From Pseudomonas silvicola (GTDB taxonomy: Bacteria; Pseudomonadota; Gammaproteobacteria; Pseudomonadales; Pseudomonadaceae), in assembly GCF_026651855.1 (NCBI RefSeq), contig NZ_CP093280.1, positions 1,280,001-1,344,000 of the forward strand: a stretch of 64,000 nucleotides of DNA, read 5' to 3'. Below are positions 34,575 through 44,554 of this stretch, in pieces. Below the pieces are notes generated by a model. It made no database searches. It saw only the letters and a program-made list of their open reading frames with translations, and was not told the origin of the DNA. Every line of letters begins with the position of its first letter. Within the stretch, counting starts at the first letter, position 1. Made by a program: the position numbers and the translations under genes.

Positions 34575-35741
34575 TTACGCTGCTTTACAGAACCGGGCAG
34601 TCACTGCCAGCCCTGCCATGCTCAACAGCATGAAAGCCGTCCCCAACACTCGCTCGAAATCCTCCGCCACCACACTGATCGCCGCACTCCCCACCCCGCC
34701 CGCCACCAGCACCAGCGTATTGAGCACTGAAGCCGAGGCACCGGCGCTCCCTGGCACACACTCCATCGCTCGGGAAGTGGCGGCGGGGCGGGTGATGGTC
34801 GTGCCTGCGGTGCAAATCATCATGGGCAGCAAGACGGTCGTCACACTGCGCTCGGTGAGCAAAGTCAATGCCAGCATCGTCACGCCGGCCAGCCCAATGA
34901 GCGCAAGGCCTGCGCATAGTTGCTGACGGTAGCTGACGCTGCGGCTCATGCGGCTGGCGATCAGGCCGCCCAGTACGTAGGCGGCGCCGTAACTGAGCAG
35001 GGTCAGCCCGAATTGCAGTTGGCTGAGCTGGAAGTGGTCGAGGAAGATCAGCGGCGAGATGGCGATAAAGGCGAAGTGGCTGGTGAAGGCGATGGCCACG
35101 ATCAGCGAGAAACCCATGAAGGCAGGATTGAGCAGCAGTTCAAGGTAGGCACTGATCAAGCCTTTGGCCTGGCGATTGGCGCCGCAGGTGGGCGGTAGGA
35201 TGCGGATGGCTTGAATCAGTACCATCAGCGCGATCAGAGAAAATAGGTAGAAGCTTGCCTGCCAGCCGGCCAGGTGCTGCAGCAGGGCACCAACCAGCGG
35301 TGAGGTGGAGATGAATACGCCGCTGGCGCTGGTGACCAAGATGCGGGTACGGTCCCGTTCGGTGCCGGCGAACAGATCCTGGACCAGGGCGTTGAGCAGC
35401 ACGAAGCAGCCGCAGCCGATGGCTTGCAGGGTGCGGAAGAGCATGAAGGTCATGAACTGCGTGGCATTGGCGCAGCCGATAGCGCCGAGGATGGAAACAG
35501 CCAGTCCTATCACCAGCAGGCCCTTGCGGCCGATTCGGTCGGAAAGGGGGCCCAGGAAGAACTGCGAGATGGCGACGCCCAGTGCGAACAGGCTGATGGA
35601 GAGGGCTATTTCGCTTGAAGGTGTGGCGAAATGCTCGGACAGGGCGGGAAAGGAGGGAAGGATGACGTCGAGGGGAAAGACGCCGAGCAGCACCATGGCC
35701 AGGAGCAGGGTGAGTATGGAACGTTTCGGTAGGGCGGACAT
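34575..35741 (-). CDS. Bcr/CflA-family multidrug efflux MFS transporter
   Basis: A 388 aa 12-helix major facilitator. It starts ILTLLLAMVLLGVFPLDVIL PSFP and contains the loop 2-3 motif GPLSDRIGRKGLLVIGLAVS and the family region RTLQAIGCGCFVLLNALVQD typical of the Bcr/CflA drug-resistance subgroup. No regulator adjoins it. REP-like repeats on both sides raise the chance that this gene is part of a variable insert, though its codon use looks ordinary. Confidence 0.85.
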   Translation of the reverse strand: MSALPKRSILTLLLAMVLLGVFPLDVILPSFPALSEHFATPSSEIALSISLFALGVAISQFFLGPLSDRIGRKGLLVIGLAVSILGAIGCANATQFMTFMLFRTLQAIGCGCFVLLNALVQDLFAGTERDRTRILVTSASGVFISTSPLVGALLQHLAGWQASFYLFSLIALMVLIQAIRILPPTCGANRQAKGLISAYLELLLNPAFMGFSLIVAIAFTSHFAFIAISPLIFLDHFQLSQLQFGLTLLSYGAAYVLGGLIASRMSRSVSYRQQLCAGLALIGLAGVTMLALTLLTERSVTTVLLPMMICTAGTTITRPAATSRAMECVPGSAGASASVLNTLVLVAGGVGSAAISVVAEDFERVLGTAFMLLSMAGLAVTARFCKAA

Positions 35742-35838
35742 GAGATGAGCCTTTTTGGAACAAGGCTACGGTGTTGCGCGATTGGAGGCGATAGCGGCCA
35801 GTTAGCGAAATTTCCCAAATTTTTGTAGGAGTTATCGT

Positions 35839-35858
35839 AGCCGCTACCGCAGGCTATG
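35839..35858. repeat. REP-like element near the MFS gene, right copy
   Basis: AGCCGCTACCGCAGGCTATG matches the reverse complement of the 34479-34504 element (AGCCGCTGCCGCAGGCTGCG) with three differences. A further fragment, CGGCAGCGGCT, is near 35915. Confidence 0.45.
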
Positions 35859-35942
35859 CAGGCCCGTCTGCACACTGGATATCTCCAGCGAGGCATGGGG
35901 CCAGCAAAACACGGCGGCAGCGGCTGCAGGTCTGGACTTACC

Positions 35943-37139
35943 TTAGCTATTCGGCAACAACCGGCACGTAATGCTCTTGATGTAGCGCGTCTCCGGGATA
36001 GCTGGGTGCACCGGGTGGTCCGGGCCCTGGCCGCCGCGTTCCAGCAGCTGGATGTTGCGGTCCAGGTGGCGGGCGCTGGTCAGCAGGATGTTCTGCAGGT
36101 CGTCTTCGGGCAGGTGCATGGAGCACGAGGCGCTGACCAGGATGCCGTCCTTGCTGAGCAGGCGCATGGCTTGCTCGTTCAGGCGGCGGTAGGCGCCTTC
36201 GCCGTTTTTCAGGTCTTTCTTGCGCTTGATGAAGGCGGGCGGGTCGGCGACGATCACGTCGAAGCGCTCTTCCGAGGCCTTGAGTTGCTTCAGGGCTTCG
36301 AACACGTCGCCCTCGACGCAGGTGACTTTTTCGGCGAAACCGTTCAGGGCGGCGTTGCGCTCGACACCGTCCAGGGCGAAGCCCGAAGCGTCGACGCAGA
36401 ACACTTCGCTGGCGCCGAATGCGCCGGCCTGCACGCCCCAGCCACCGATGTAGCTGAACAGGTCCAGCACGCGCTTGCCCTTGACGTAAGGGGCCAGGCG
36501 GGCGCGGTTCATGCGGTGGTCGTAGAACCAGCCGGTTTTCTGGCCTTCCATGACCGGGGCCTGGAATTTCACGCCGTTCTCTTCCAGGTCGACCCACTCC
36601 GGGACCACGCCGAAGGCGGTTTCCACGTAGCGTTCCAGGCCTTCGGCATCACGGGCGGCCGAGTCGTTCTTGAACAGGATGCCGCTGGGCTTGATGACCT
36701 GGATCAGCGCGGCCATGACGTCGGCCTTGTGCTGTTCCATGGTGGCCGAAGCCAGTTGCACGACCAGGATATCGCCGAAACGGTCGACCACCAGGCCTGG
36801 CAGCAGGTCGGAATCGCCGTAGACCAGGCGGTAGAACGGTTTGTCGAACAGGCGCTCGCGCAGGGACAGGCAGACGTTGAGGCGGTGTACCAGCAGCGAC
36901 TTGTCCAGTGGCAGCTTGGCGTCGCGCGACAGCAGGCGGGCGCAGATCAGGTTGTTGGGGCTCATGGCGACGATGCCCAACGGCTTGCCACCGGCGGCTT
37001 CCAGCACGGCCTGGTCGCCGGCCTTGAAACCATGCAGGGGCGTGGCGGCTACGTCGATCTCGTTGCTGTAGACCCACAGGTGACCGGCGCGCAGGCGGCG
37101 GTCGGCATTGGCTTTGAGGCGAAGGCTGGGCAGGGACAT
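35943..37139 (-). CDS. rlmI: 23S rRNA (cytosine-1962-C5)-methyltransferase RlmI
   Basis: A 398 aa SAM-dependent rRNA methyltransferase. It has an N-terminal PUA domain (residues ~1-75), a central EEHEE-like region, and a Rossmann methyltransferase domain with VLDLFSYIGGWGVQAGAFGA, the catalytic-type motif VADPPAFIK and a C-terminal SCSMHL cysteine. The length equals E. coli RlmI (396). It stands alone on the minus strand, divergent from the HDOD gene. Confidence 0.92.
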   Translation of the reverse strand: MSLPSLRLKANADRRLRAGHLWVYSNEIDVAATPLHGFKAGDQAVLEAAGGKPLGIVAMSPNNLICARLLSRDAKLPLDKSLLVHRLNVCLSLRERLFDKPFYRLVYGDSDLLPGLVVDRFGDILVVQLASATMEQHKADVMAALIQVIKPSGILFKNDSAARDAEGLERYVETAFGVVPEWVDLEENGVKFQAPVMEGQKTGWFYDHRMNRARLAPYVKGKRVLDLFSYIGGWGVQAGAFGASEVFCVDASGFALDGVERNAALNGFAEKVTCVEGDVFEALKQLKASEERFDVIVADPPAFIKRKKDLKNGEGAYRRLNEQAMRLLSKDGILVSASCSMHLPEDDLQNILLTSARHLDRNIQLLERGGQGPDHPVHPAIPETRYIKSITCRLLPNS

Positions 37140-37345
37140 GAAGTCGCTCCGGGGAAAAAAGAGCGGGAGTATAGCGTGGAACGCTGCCCGATGGCCCGGG
37201 TGAGGATCGGCGGTCCTGCTTTTGCAGGCGCTGGCAATCCGGTTCTCACAGGGACAGAGCCGCGGATCATGAAGAAATAGCTAGCGGTTGTGTGCGCTGC
37301 GCCTCGGAAGGGTTAAAATCGCGCCTCAGCCCAGAGTAAGTACTT

Positions 37346-38212
37346 ATGTCCCAAGAGTTATCCGAAGAGCAGATCCAGCAAGCCTTGCAAGGGATCAGCG
37401 TGCCGCCCCAACCGCAGATCATGGTCGACCTGCAGATGGAGCAGTACATGCCCGACCCGGACCTGGAAGTGATCGCTCGCCTGATAGCGCAGGACCCAGG
37501 CTTGTCTGGCGCATTGTTGAAGATCGTCAACTCGCCTTACTACGGGCTGACCAACAAGATCGCTTCCATCCAGCGCGCCGTGAACCTGCTGGGCAGCCGT
37601 TCGGTCATCAACCTGATCAACGCCCAGTCGATCAAGGGCGAGATGAGCGACGAGACCATCGTCACCCTCAACCGCTTCTGGGACACCGCCCAGGACGTGG
37701 CCATGACCTGCCTGACGCTGGCCAAGCGCATCGGCTCCCAGGCCGTGGACGAAGCCTACGCCCTTGGCCTGTTCCATGATTGCGGCATTCCGCTGATGCT
37801 CAAGCGCTTCCCCGACTACATGAGCACCCTGGAACAGGCGTACGCCAACGCAGGGCCCGAGTCGCGCATCGTCGACACCGAGAACCGTGTGTACAACACC
37901 AACCACTCGGTGGTGGGGTATTACACCGCCAAATCCTGGCGCCTGCCCGAGCACCTGGGCAACGCCATCGCCAACCACCACAATGCCCTGGCGATCTTCA
38001 GCGACGACTCCAACCGCAACAGCCAGTTGAAAAACCTGCTGGCGATCCTGAAGATGGCCGAACATATCTGCTCGTCCTACCGCGTGCTGGGCAACCAGAA
38101 CGAAGACCACGAGTGGAATACCATCAGCCATCTGGTGCTCGATTATGTGGGCCTGTCGGACTACGACTTCGAGAACCTGAAGGAATCCATCCGCGAACTG
38201 GGCGCCCGCTGA
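37346..38212 (+). CDS. HDOD-domain protein
   Basis: A 288 aa protein consisting almost wholly of an HDOD domain (about residues 20-225), with IARLIAQDPGLSGALLKIVN, SIQRAVNLLGSRSVINLINA and a residual HD-type motif LFHDCGIPLMLKRFP. HDOD proteins are thought to act in signalling linked to cyclic di-GMP, type IV pili or motility, usually without phosphodiesterase activity. It lies 30 bp ahead of mutM on the same strand; the two may be cotranscribed. A specific role is not known. Confidence 0.85.
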   Translation: MSQELSEEQIQQALQGISVPPQPQIMVDLQMEQYMPDPDLEVIARLIAQDPGLSGALLKIVNSPYYGLTNKIASIQRAVNLLGSRSVINLINAQSIKGEMSDETIVTLNRFWDTAQDVAMTCLTLAKRIGSQAVDEAYALGLFHDCGIPLMLKRFPDYMSTLEQAYANAGPESRIVDTENRVYNTNHSVVGYYTAKSWRLPEHLGNAIANHHNALAIFSDDSNRNSQLKNLLAILKMAEHICSSYRVLGNQNEDHEWNTISHLVLDYVGLSDYDFENLKESIRELGAR

Positions 38213-38242
38213 GGCCGTCCATTTCCCAGCGTCGAGTCATCC

Positions 38243-39055
38243 ATGCCTGAATTGCCTGAAGTCGAAACGACCCGCCGAGGTATTGCGCCGCACCTGGAAG
38301 GGCAGCGGGTCAGCCGTGTGATCGTGCGTGACCGGCGGCTGCGCTGGCCGATCCCCGAGGACCTGGACACGCGCCTGTCGGGTCAGTTGATCACCAGGGT
38401 GGAGCGGCGGGCCAAGTACCTGCTGATCAATGCCGAAGTGGGCACGCTGATCAGCCACTTGGGCATGTCCGGCAACCTGCGCCTGGTGGAAGTGGGCCTG
38501 CCGGCGCTCAAGCACGAGCACGTGGACATCGAGCTGGAGTCGGGCCTGGCCTTGCGCTACACCGACCCCAGGCGGTTCGGCGCCATGCTCTGGAGCCTGG
38601 ACCCGCTCAACCATGAGCTACTGGTGCGCCTGGGCCCGGAACCCCTGACGGCGCTGTTCGACGGTGAGCGGCTGTTTCAGCTGTCGCGAGGCAAGAGCAT
38701 GGCGGTGAAGCCGTTCATCATGGACAACGCCGTGGTGGTGGGGGTGGGCAATATCTACGCTACCGAAGCGCTATTCGCCGCGGGCATTGACCCGCGTCGC
38801 GAGGCAGGGGGTATTTCCCGTGCGCGTTACCTGAAGCTGGCGATCGAGATCAAGCGCATCCTGGCCATGGCCATTGAGCGCGGCGGCACTACACTGCGTG
38901 ATTTCATCGGCGGTGACGGCCAGCCGGGGTACTTCCAGCAGGAGCTGTTCGTGTACGGGCGTGGGGGCGAGATGTGCAAGGTGTGCGGCAGCACCCTGCG
39001 CGAGGTGAAGCTGGGCCAGCGGGCCAGCGTGTATTGCCCGCGTTGCCAGAAGTAA
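38243..39055 (+). CDS. mutM: Formamidopyrimidine-DNA glycosylase
   Basis: MutM (Fpg) removes 8-oxoguanine and related lesions. The 270 aa product starts [14 protein letters not shown], with the catalytic Pro and Glu after Met removal, has the conserved Lys region [19 protein letters not shown], the [12 protein letters not shown] helix-two-turn-helix, and a C-terminal zinc finger (CKVCG, then CPRCQK). Intact and of standard length. Confidence 0.97.
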   Translation: MPELPEVETTRRGIAPHLEGQRVSRVIVRDRRLRWPIPEDLDTRLSGQLITRVERRAKYLLINAEVGTLISHLGMSGNLRLVEVGLPALKHEHVDIELESGLALRYTDPRRFGAMLWSLDPLNHELLVRLGPEPLTALFDGERLFQLSRGKSMAVKPFIMDNAVVVGVGNIYATEALFAAGIDPRREAGGISRARYLKLAIEIKRILAMAIERGGTTLRDFIGGDGQPGYFQQELFVYGRGGEMCKVCGSTLREVKLGQRASVYCPRCQK

Positions 39056-39179
39056 GTGGTTACGGCTCAGGCCTGACAAGGGCGCGCCGCCTGATATAGT
39101 TAATAGTCAACCGGGGTGCGCCGCCAAAGACAGGTGTTCGCCACAGCACCCATCAACAGCCCGTGAAAGGACTTGCGCC

Positions 39180-39524
39180 ATGAATTGCTTCCGCTCCCTC
39201 GCTCTGTTCCTGACGCTTTGCCTGGGCTTGCAGGCCATGCCAAGCCTGGCGGACGACGAGCAGATCGCCAGTGGCAGCGGTGACCCCGTGTACCAGGTGC
39301 AGAGCCCGCCGGCGTATTCGATGATCGCCGACCTGGTGATCGCCCGGCCGTTTCTGGTAGCCGCCACGGCGGTCGGCGCGGTGGTCTTCGTGGTGTCTCT
39401 GCCCTTCACTGCGCTGGGTGGTAACGTCAAGGACGCCGGCAAGGCGCTGGTGGTGGACCCAGGCAAGGCAGCGTTCGTGCGCTGCCTGGGTTGCACCGGT
39501 GACGGCTACGGGAAGCGCGAGTAA
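39180..39524 (+). CDS. Small exported/membrane hypothetical protein
   Basis: A 114 aa protein with a signal peptide (cleavage near PSLA|DDEQ) and one or two hydrophobic segments ([20 protein letters not shown]). Its C-terminus holds a CLGCTGDG motif with two cysteines, possibly a disulfide or a cofactor/metal site. The family is common in Pseudomonas but I know of no function. A GAAAGGA ribosome site precedes ATG 39180. It converges on ggt, 4 bp apart. Confidence 0.7.
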   Translation: MNCFRSLALFLTLCLGLQAMPSLADDEQIASGSGDPVYQVQSPPAYSMIADLVIARPFLVAATAVGAVVFVVSLPFTALGGNVKDAGKALVVDPGKAAFVRCLGCTGDGYGKRE

Positions 39525-39528
39525 CGCC

Positions 39529-41211
39529 CTACTGGCGCGGCATCACTTCCGAGACCCCGACCCCGCGGGGGTCGCTGGCGGCCTCCACCTGGCCGTCGTC
39601 CTTGTGCCAGAGCAGCACTTGCTGGTTACCGTAGGCCCGGCCGGTTTCCTTCAGGCTGTAGCCGCGAGCCTTGAGTTCGGCCAACTGCGGTGCGGTGAAC
39701 GCGCCCGGTTCATACTCCACCACGTCGGGCAGGTACTGGTGGTGGTAGCGCGGAACCGCGGGCCAGGTGGGCACAGGCTGGCCATCCAGGTATTGCAGCA
39801 TCGACAACAGCACCATGCTGGGAATGCGGCTGCCACCGGGCGTGCCAAATGATGCGAATTGCGTAGGGCTTTCGATGAAGCTGGGGCTCATGCTCGACAG
39901 CGGCCGCTTGCCGGGCGCCACGGCGTTGGCCTGGCTGCCGGCCAGTCCATAAGCATTGCTGCCATGGGGGTCGGCTGCGAAATCGTCCATTTCATCATTC
40001 AGCACCACCCCGGTGCCGGCGGCGGTGAAGGCGGAACCAAACGGCAGGTTCACCGATAGCGTGGCCGCCACGGCGTTACCCTGGTTGTCGAGGACGGTGA
40101 AGTGAGTGGTGTGCTCGCCTTCGTGGGAAGCCGGCGCTGGCGGCAGCTCGGAACTCGGCGTGGCCTGCCGAGGGTCGATACTGGCGCCCAGGCCTTTCAG
40201 GTAGTCCGGTGCCAGCAATGCGTGGATCGGGTTGTTGACGAAGTCCGGGTCGCCTAGCTGGCTACGGTCGCGGTAGGCGCGACGCAGCACTTCCACCACG
40301 TAATGCACCCGTTGCACGGGTTCAGCCTGTTGCCATGGCAATTGTTGCAACATGGCCAGCGATTGCGCCAGGGCCACGCCGCCGGCAGAGGGCGGTGGCG
40401 TGGTGATCAGCTCACGCTGGCCGGCCAGCGCGAAGCGCAACGGTGCGCGGGTGGCAACCTGATAGTCGGCCAGGTCCTTCAGGGTCCAGATACCGCCACC
40501 GGCGCGCACGGCCTTGACCAGCGCCTGTGCCGTCGCGCCGGTGTAGTAACCGTCGTGGCCTTTTTGCGCAATCAGTGTCAGGGTTTGCGCCAATTCTGGT
40601 TGGCGCAGCACTTCGCCGACGGCCGGTACTTCGCCGTTGCGCAGGAACAGGCGGGTGGTTTCCGGGTCGTCGCGCATGGCCGCCAGGCGGGCCGTGGCCC
40701 AGGCGCGGTACACACGGTCGACGGCAAAACCTTTGTTGGCCAGGCGGATGGCCGGGGCCAGGGAGTCCTTCAGCGGCAGGGCGCCGTAATGGGCCGCCAG
40801 CTCTACCAGCGCGGCCGGCAGCCCGGGGATGCCGCTGGCCAGGGCGCCCGTGGTCGACAACCCGGGCACTTCCTTGCCGTCGCGCAGGTACATGTCGCCC
40901 GTGGCAGCCAGGGGGGCCTTTTCGCGGGCATCGAGGAACCGGTAGCTGACAGGCGTACCGGCCTGGCGCAGCAGGAAATAACCGCCGCCACCCAGGCCCG
41001 AGGCATAGGGCTCCACGACGGCCAGGGCAGCACTGATGGCGATGGCGGCGTCGAAGGCATTGCCACCTTCGGACAGGACCTTCTGACCGGCGGCGGTGGC
41101 CTGGGGGTGCGGGCTGGCGATGGCCGCGGCGGTTGGCAGCGGTTGTGCGTCGGCCAGGGTGGCGCAGCACAGCAGCAGGGCGCTGAACAGTAATGAATAG
41201 GGTTTCGACAT
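39529..41211 (-). CDS. ggt: Gamma-glutamyltranspeptidase
   Basis: Periplasmic enzyme that cleaves the gamma-glutamyl bond of glutathione. The 560 aa precursor has a signal peptide (about 22 aa, near LADA) and the autoprocessing site with the nucleophilic Thr at about residue 367 in EGEHTTHFTVLD; the small subunit has NDEMDDF and the family pattern PGKRPLSSMSP. Standard length for the family. Monocistronic. Confidence 0.93.
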   Translation of the reverse strand: MSKPYSLLFSALLLCCATLADAQPLPTAAAIASPHPQATAAGQKVLSEGGNAFDAAIAISAALAVVEPYASGLGGGGYFLLRQAGTPVSYRFLDAREKAPLAATGDMYLRDGKEVPGLSTTGALASGIPGLPAALVELAAHYGALPLKDSLAPAIRLANKGFAVDRVYRAWATARLAAMRDDPETTRLFLRNGEVPAVGEVLRQPELAQTLTLIAQKGHDGYYTGATAQALVKAVRAGGGIWTLKDLADYQVATRAPLRFALAGQRELITTPPPSAGGVALAQSLAMLQQLPWQQAEPVQRVHYVVEVLRRAYRDRSQLGDPDFVNNPIHALLAPDYLKGLGASIDPRQATPSSELPPAPASHEGEHTTHFTVLDNQGNAVAATLSVNLPFGSAFTAAGTGVVLNDEMDDFAADPHGSNAYGLAGSQANAVAPGKRPLSSMSPSFIESPTQFASFGTPGGSRIPSMVLLSMLQYLDGQPVPTWPAVPRYHHQYLPDVVEYEPGAFTAPQLAELKARGYSLKETGRAYGNQQVLLWHKDDGQVEAASDPRGVGVSEVMPRQ

Positions 41212-41293
41212 CGCTTCCTGCCTTGTCTGAAAGGTCCGCTGTTACCGGCCTGCGTCAACCCTGTGGGACCGGGGCCTTGCCCCAATCCGAGAA

Positions 41294-41584
<291 letters not shown>

Positions 41585-41605
41585 CTAATGTGCGCAATTG
41601 TGCCG

Positions 41606-41632
41606 CATAAGCGCGCGCAGTGCACGCTTATG
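41606..41632 (-). terminator. Hairpin after coaD
   Basis: CATAAGCG (41606-41613) and CGCTTATG (41625-41632) form a perfect 8-bp stem with an 11-nt loop, 15 bp past the coaD stop on the minus strand. No clear U-run follows, so it may be an attenuating structure rather than a full terminator. Confidence 0.4.
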
Positions 41633-41647
41633 GGGGCGGCCGGCGGT

Positions 41648-42199
<552 letters not shown>

Positions 42200-42309
42200 T
42201 CAGGGTATAAGGGACTATAGACACCTTTGCGCCAACCTGATTGCTAGCTCTTGCTCGCGGTCGCTGGCTTGCCGGCGAGCTTTTCCCAAGGGCTGCAAAA
42301 CCCGTGGGC

Positions 42310-43737
42310 CTACCGGATAAACAACCGGTAAACCAGCTTCTGCAGTGCTTTCCCATAGGGTGGGTAAATGACCCTGGCGGCATTGAACCGCTGCTTTGCC
42401 AGCACACCCTTGGCCTTGCTGAAGGTCAGAAAACCTTCATGACCATGGTAGTGTCCCATGCCTGATGGCCCCACACCGCCGAAGGGCAGATCATCCTGGG
42501 CCACGTGCAGCAGCGTGTCGTTCAGGCAGACCCCGCCGGAATGGGTATGCTCTAGCACCCGCTGCTGCTCGCCCTTGTCATAGCCGAAGTAGTAAAGCGC
42601 CAGGGGGCGCGGGCGGGCGTTGACGTAAGCCAGGGCCTCGTCGAGGTGCTGATAGGGAACGATGGGCAACAAGGGGCCGAAAATCTCGTCCTGCATCACC
42701 GTCATCTCTTCGTTCACGCCCAGCAGCACCAGGGGTGCCAGGCAACGCCCAGGATGCTGCTGCGCTGGGTACAGGTCAACGACCTGGGCGCCCTTGGCCC
42801 GGGCGTCATCCAGATAACGGTTGAGGCGAGCCAACTGTCGGTCGTTGATGATCGAGGTGTAGTCGGGGTTGCCCTCTAGCTGTGGATAAAAACTCAAGAC
42901 TGCCTGGCGATAGGCTTCCACGAACGCGTTCACCCGCTCGCGGGGTACCAGCACATAGTCGGGCGCCACGCAGGTCTGCCCCGCGTTCAGGGTCTTGCCG
43001 AAGGCGATGCGTTCGGCGGCATCCTTGAGCGGTACATCGTGGCTGACGATGGCGGGGGACTTGCCGCCCAGCTCCAGGGTCACCGGGGTCAGATTGTCGG
43101 CGGCAGCCCGCATGACCTGCCGGCCGATGCTGGTGGCACCCGTGAACAGCAAATGGTCGAACGGCAGGCGCGAGAAGGCCATGCCTGTGTCAGCCTCACC
43201 CAGCACCACGCACACCAGATCGGTGGGAAACACGCGCTCCAGCAAGCGCTTGAGCAGCAAGCCGGTGGCGGGCGTGGCTTCACTGAGCTTGAGCATCACC
43301 CGGTTGCCGGCCGACAGGGCGCCAACCAAGGGGCCCATCGCCAGGAACAGTGGGTAGTTCCACGGTACGATCACGCCCACCACGCCCAGTGGCTGATACA
43401 CCACCTTGGCCGAGGCCGGCTGGAATGCCGGGCCCACCTTGCGCCGCGAGGCTTTCATCCAGCCTTTGAGGTGGCGGCTGGCGTACTGGATGCCTTGCAG
43501 GCTGGGCAGCAGTTCGGCCAGAAGCGTCTCGTCGGCGCTGCGGTTGCCGAAATCGCTGCGCAGGGCCTCGATCAACGCCTGCTGCTCGCTGACCAACAGT
43601 TCGCGCAGGCTTTTCAGCCATTGGCGACGTTGGGCGGCAGGGGGCATCGGGTTGCTGGCGAAGGCCTGGCGCTGCTCCAGGAACAAAGGCTCCAGCAAGG
43701 CGAAGGCATCGGGCTGTTCGTGCAGTTGGGCCGACAT
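42310..43737 (-). CDS. calB: Coniferyl-aldehyde-type NAD(P) aldehyde dehydrogenase
   Basis: A 475 aa class 3 type aldehyde dehydrogenase resembling CalB. The catalytic Cys is in NAGQTCVAPDYVLVPRERV, the general-base Glu in VTLELGGKSPAIV, and the cofactor loop in FTGATSIGRQVM. The C-terminus carries the hydrophobic tail GKALQKLVYRLFIR found in class 3 enzymes. ATG 43737 is preceded by GGAG; an in-frame ATG at 43749 is possible. It is divergent from a TetR regulator with a palindrome between them, suggesting induction by an aldehyde or related ligand. Confidence 0.85.
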   Translation of the reverse strand: MSAQLHEQPDAFALLEPLFLEQRQAFASNPMPPAAQRRQWLKSLRELLVSEQQALIEALRSDFGNRSADETLLAELLPSLQGIQYASRHLKGWMKASRRKVGPAFQPASAKVVYQPLGVVGVIVPWNYPLFLAMGPLVGALSAGNRVMLKLSEATPATGLLLKRLLERVFPTDLVCVVLGEADTGMAFSRLPFDHLLFTGATSIGRQVMRAAADNLTPVTLELGGKSPAIVSHDVPLKDAAERIAFGKTLNAGQTCVAPDYVLVPRERVNAFVEAYRQAVLSFYPQLEGNPDYTSIINDRQLARLNRYLDDARAKGAQVVDLYPAQQHPGRCLAPLVLLGVNEEMTVMQDEIFGPLLPIVPYQHLDEALAYVNARPRPLALYYFGYDKGEQQRVLEHTHSGGVCLNDTLLHVAQDDLPFGGVGPSGMGHYHGHEGFLTFSKAKGVLAKQRFNAARVIYPPYGKALQKLVYRLFIR

Positions 43738-43762
43738 GGAAGGCTCCATTTCTGTTCTGATT

Positions 43763-43780
43763 CTAGAGTTTATACTCTAG
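43763..43780. promoter_or_regulatory. Palindromic operator between calB and tetR
   Basis: CTAGAGTTTATACTCTAG: perfect 7-bp arms (CTAGAGT / ACTCTAG) around TTAT, in the 98-bp divergent gap. It overlaps a -10-like TTTATACT, so binding by the adjacent TetR protein would block transcription. Confidence 0.65.
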
Positions 43781-43835
43781 ATTACTGAACTGTTACACTG
43801 GTCGCATCATTCAAGACCATGGCCAGGAACAGCAC

Positions 43836-44507
43836 ATGGCTGCACGCCCCAAGACCCGCGAGCGCATCGTTCAGCACAGTCTGGAGTTGTTCAACCAGCA
43901 AGGCGAGCGCAGTGTCAGCACCAACCACATTGCCGCGCATATGGAAATTTCGCCCGGCAACCTCTACTACCATTTCGCCAACAAGCAGGAAATCATCAGC
44001 GTACTCTTCGACCAGTACCAGGCGCTGGTGGACGGTTTCCTGCGGCCGCCGGCCGGGCGCTCGGCTACGGTGGAAGACAAGGGCCGCTACCTGCGGGCCG
44101 TGCTGGCGGCCATGTGGAACTACCGCTTCCTGCACCGTGACCTGGAGCACTTGCTGGACAGCGATCCGGATCTGGCGGAACGCTATCGGCGTTTTTCCCA
44201 GCGCTGCATGGTGCAGGGGCAGCTCATCTACAAGGGTTTCGTCGAGGCCGGCATCCTGCGCATGAACGATGCCCAGATCGAAGCGGTTACCCTCAACGCC
44301 TGGATCATTCTCAGCTCGTGGGTGCGTTTCCTGTGTACCACGCGGGAAAACGCCACGCATTTGAGCGAAGAGGCCGTGCGTCGTGGTGTCTATCAAGTAC
44401 TGGTGCTGGAACTCGGGTACGTGGCACCGCCTTATCAGGCGGCCGTGGATGCCCTGTGCAGCGAGTTTCATGTATCACTGAACCAGGCGCTGGAACAGCC
44501 GGACTAA
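43836..44507 (+). CDS. TetR-family regulator beside calB
   Basis: A 223 aa TetR repressor: N-terminal helix-turn-helix (STNHIAAHMEISPGNLYYHF, followed by ANKQEI) and an all-helical ligand domain. It is transcribed away from calB, and the intergenic palindrome at 43763-43780 is a likely operator for both genes. Ligand unknown; fatty or aromatic aldehydes or their precursors are plausible from context. Confidence 0.87.
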   Translation: MAARPKTRERIVQHSLELFNQQGERSVSTNHIAAHMEISPGNLYYHFANKQEIISVLFDQYQALVDGFLRPPAGRSATVEDKGRYLRAVLAAMWNYRFLHRDLEHLLDSDPDLAERYRRFSQRCMVQGQLIYKGFVEAGILRMNDAQIEAVTLNAWIILSSWVRFLCTTRENATHLSEEAVRRGVYQVLVLELGYVAPPYQAAVDALCSEFHVSLNQALEQPD

Positions 44508-44554
44508 GCTGCCAGCCCACACGTGTTTTCGTTCATGATTCCAGGGAGGCTGCC

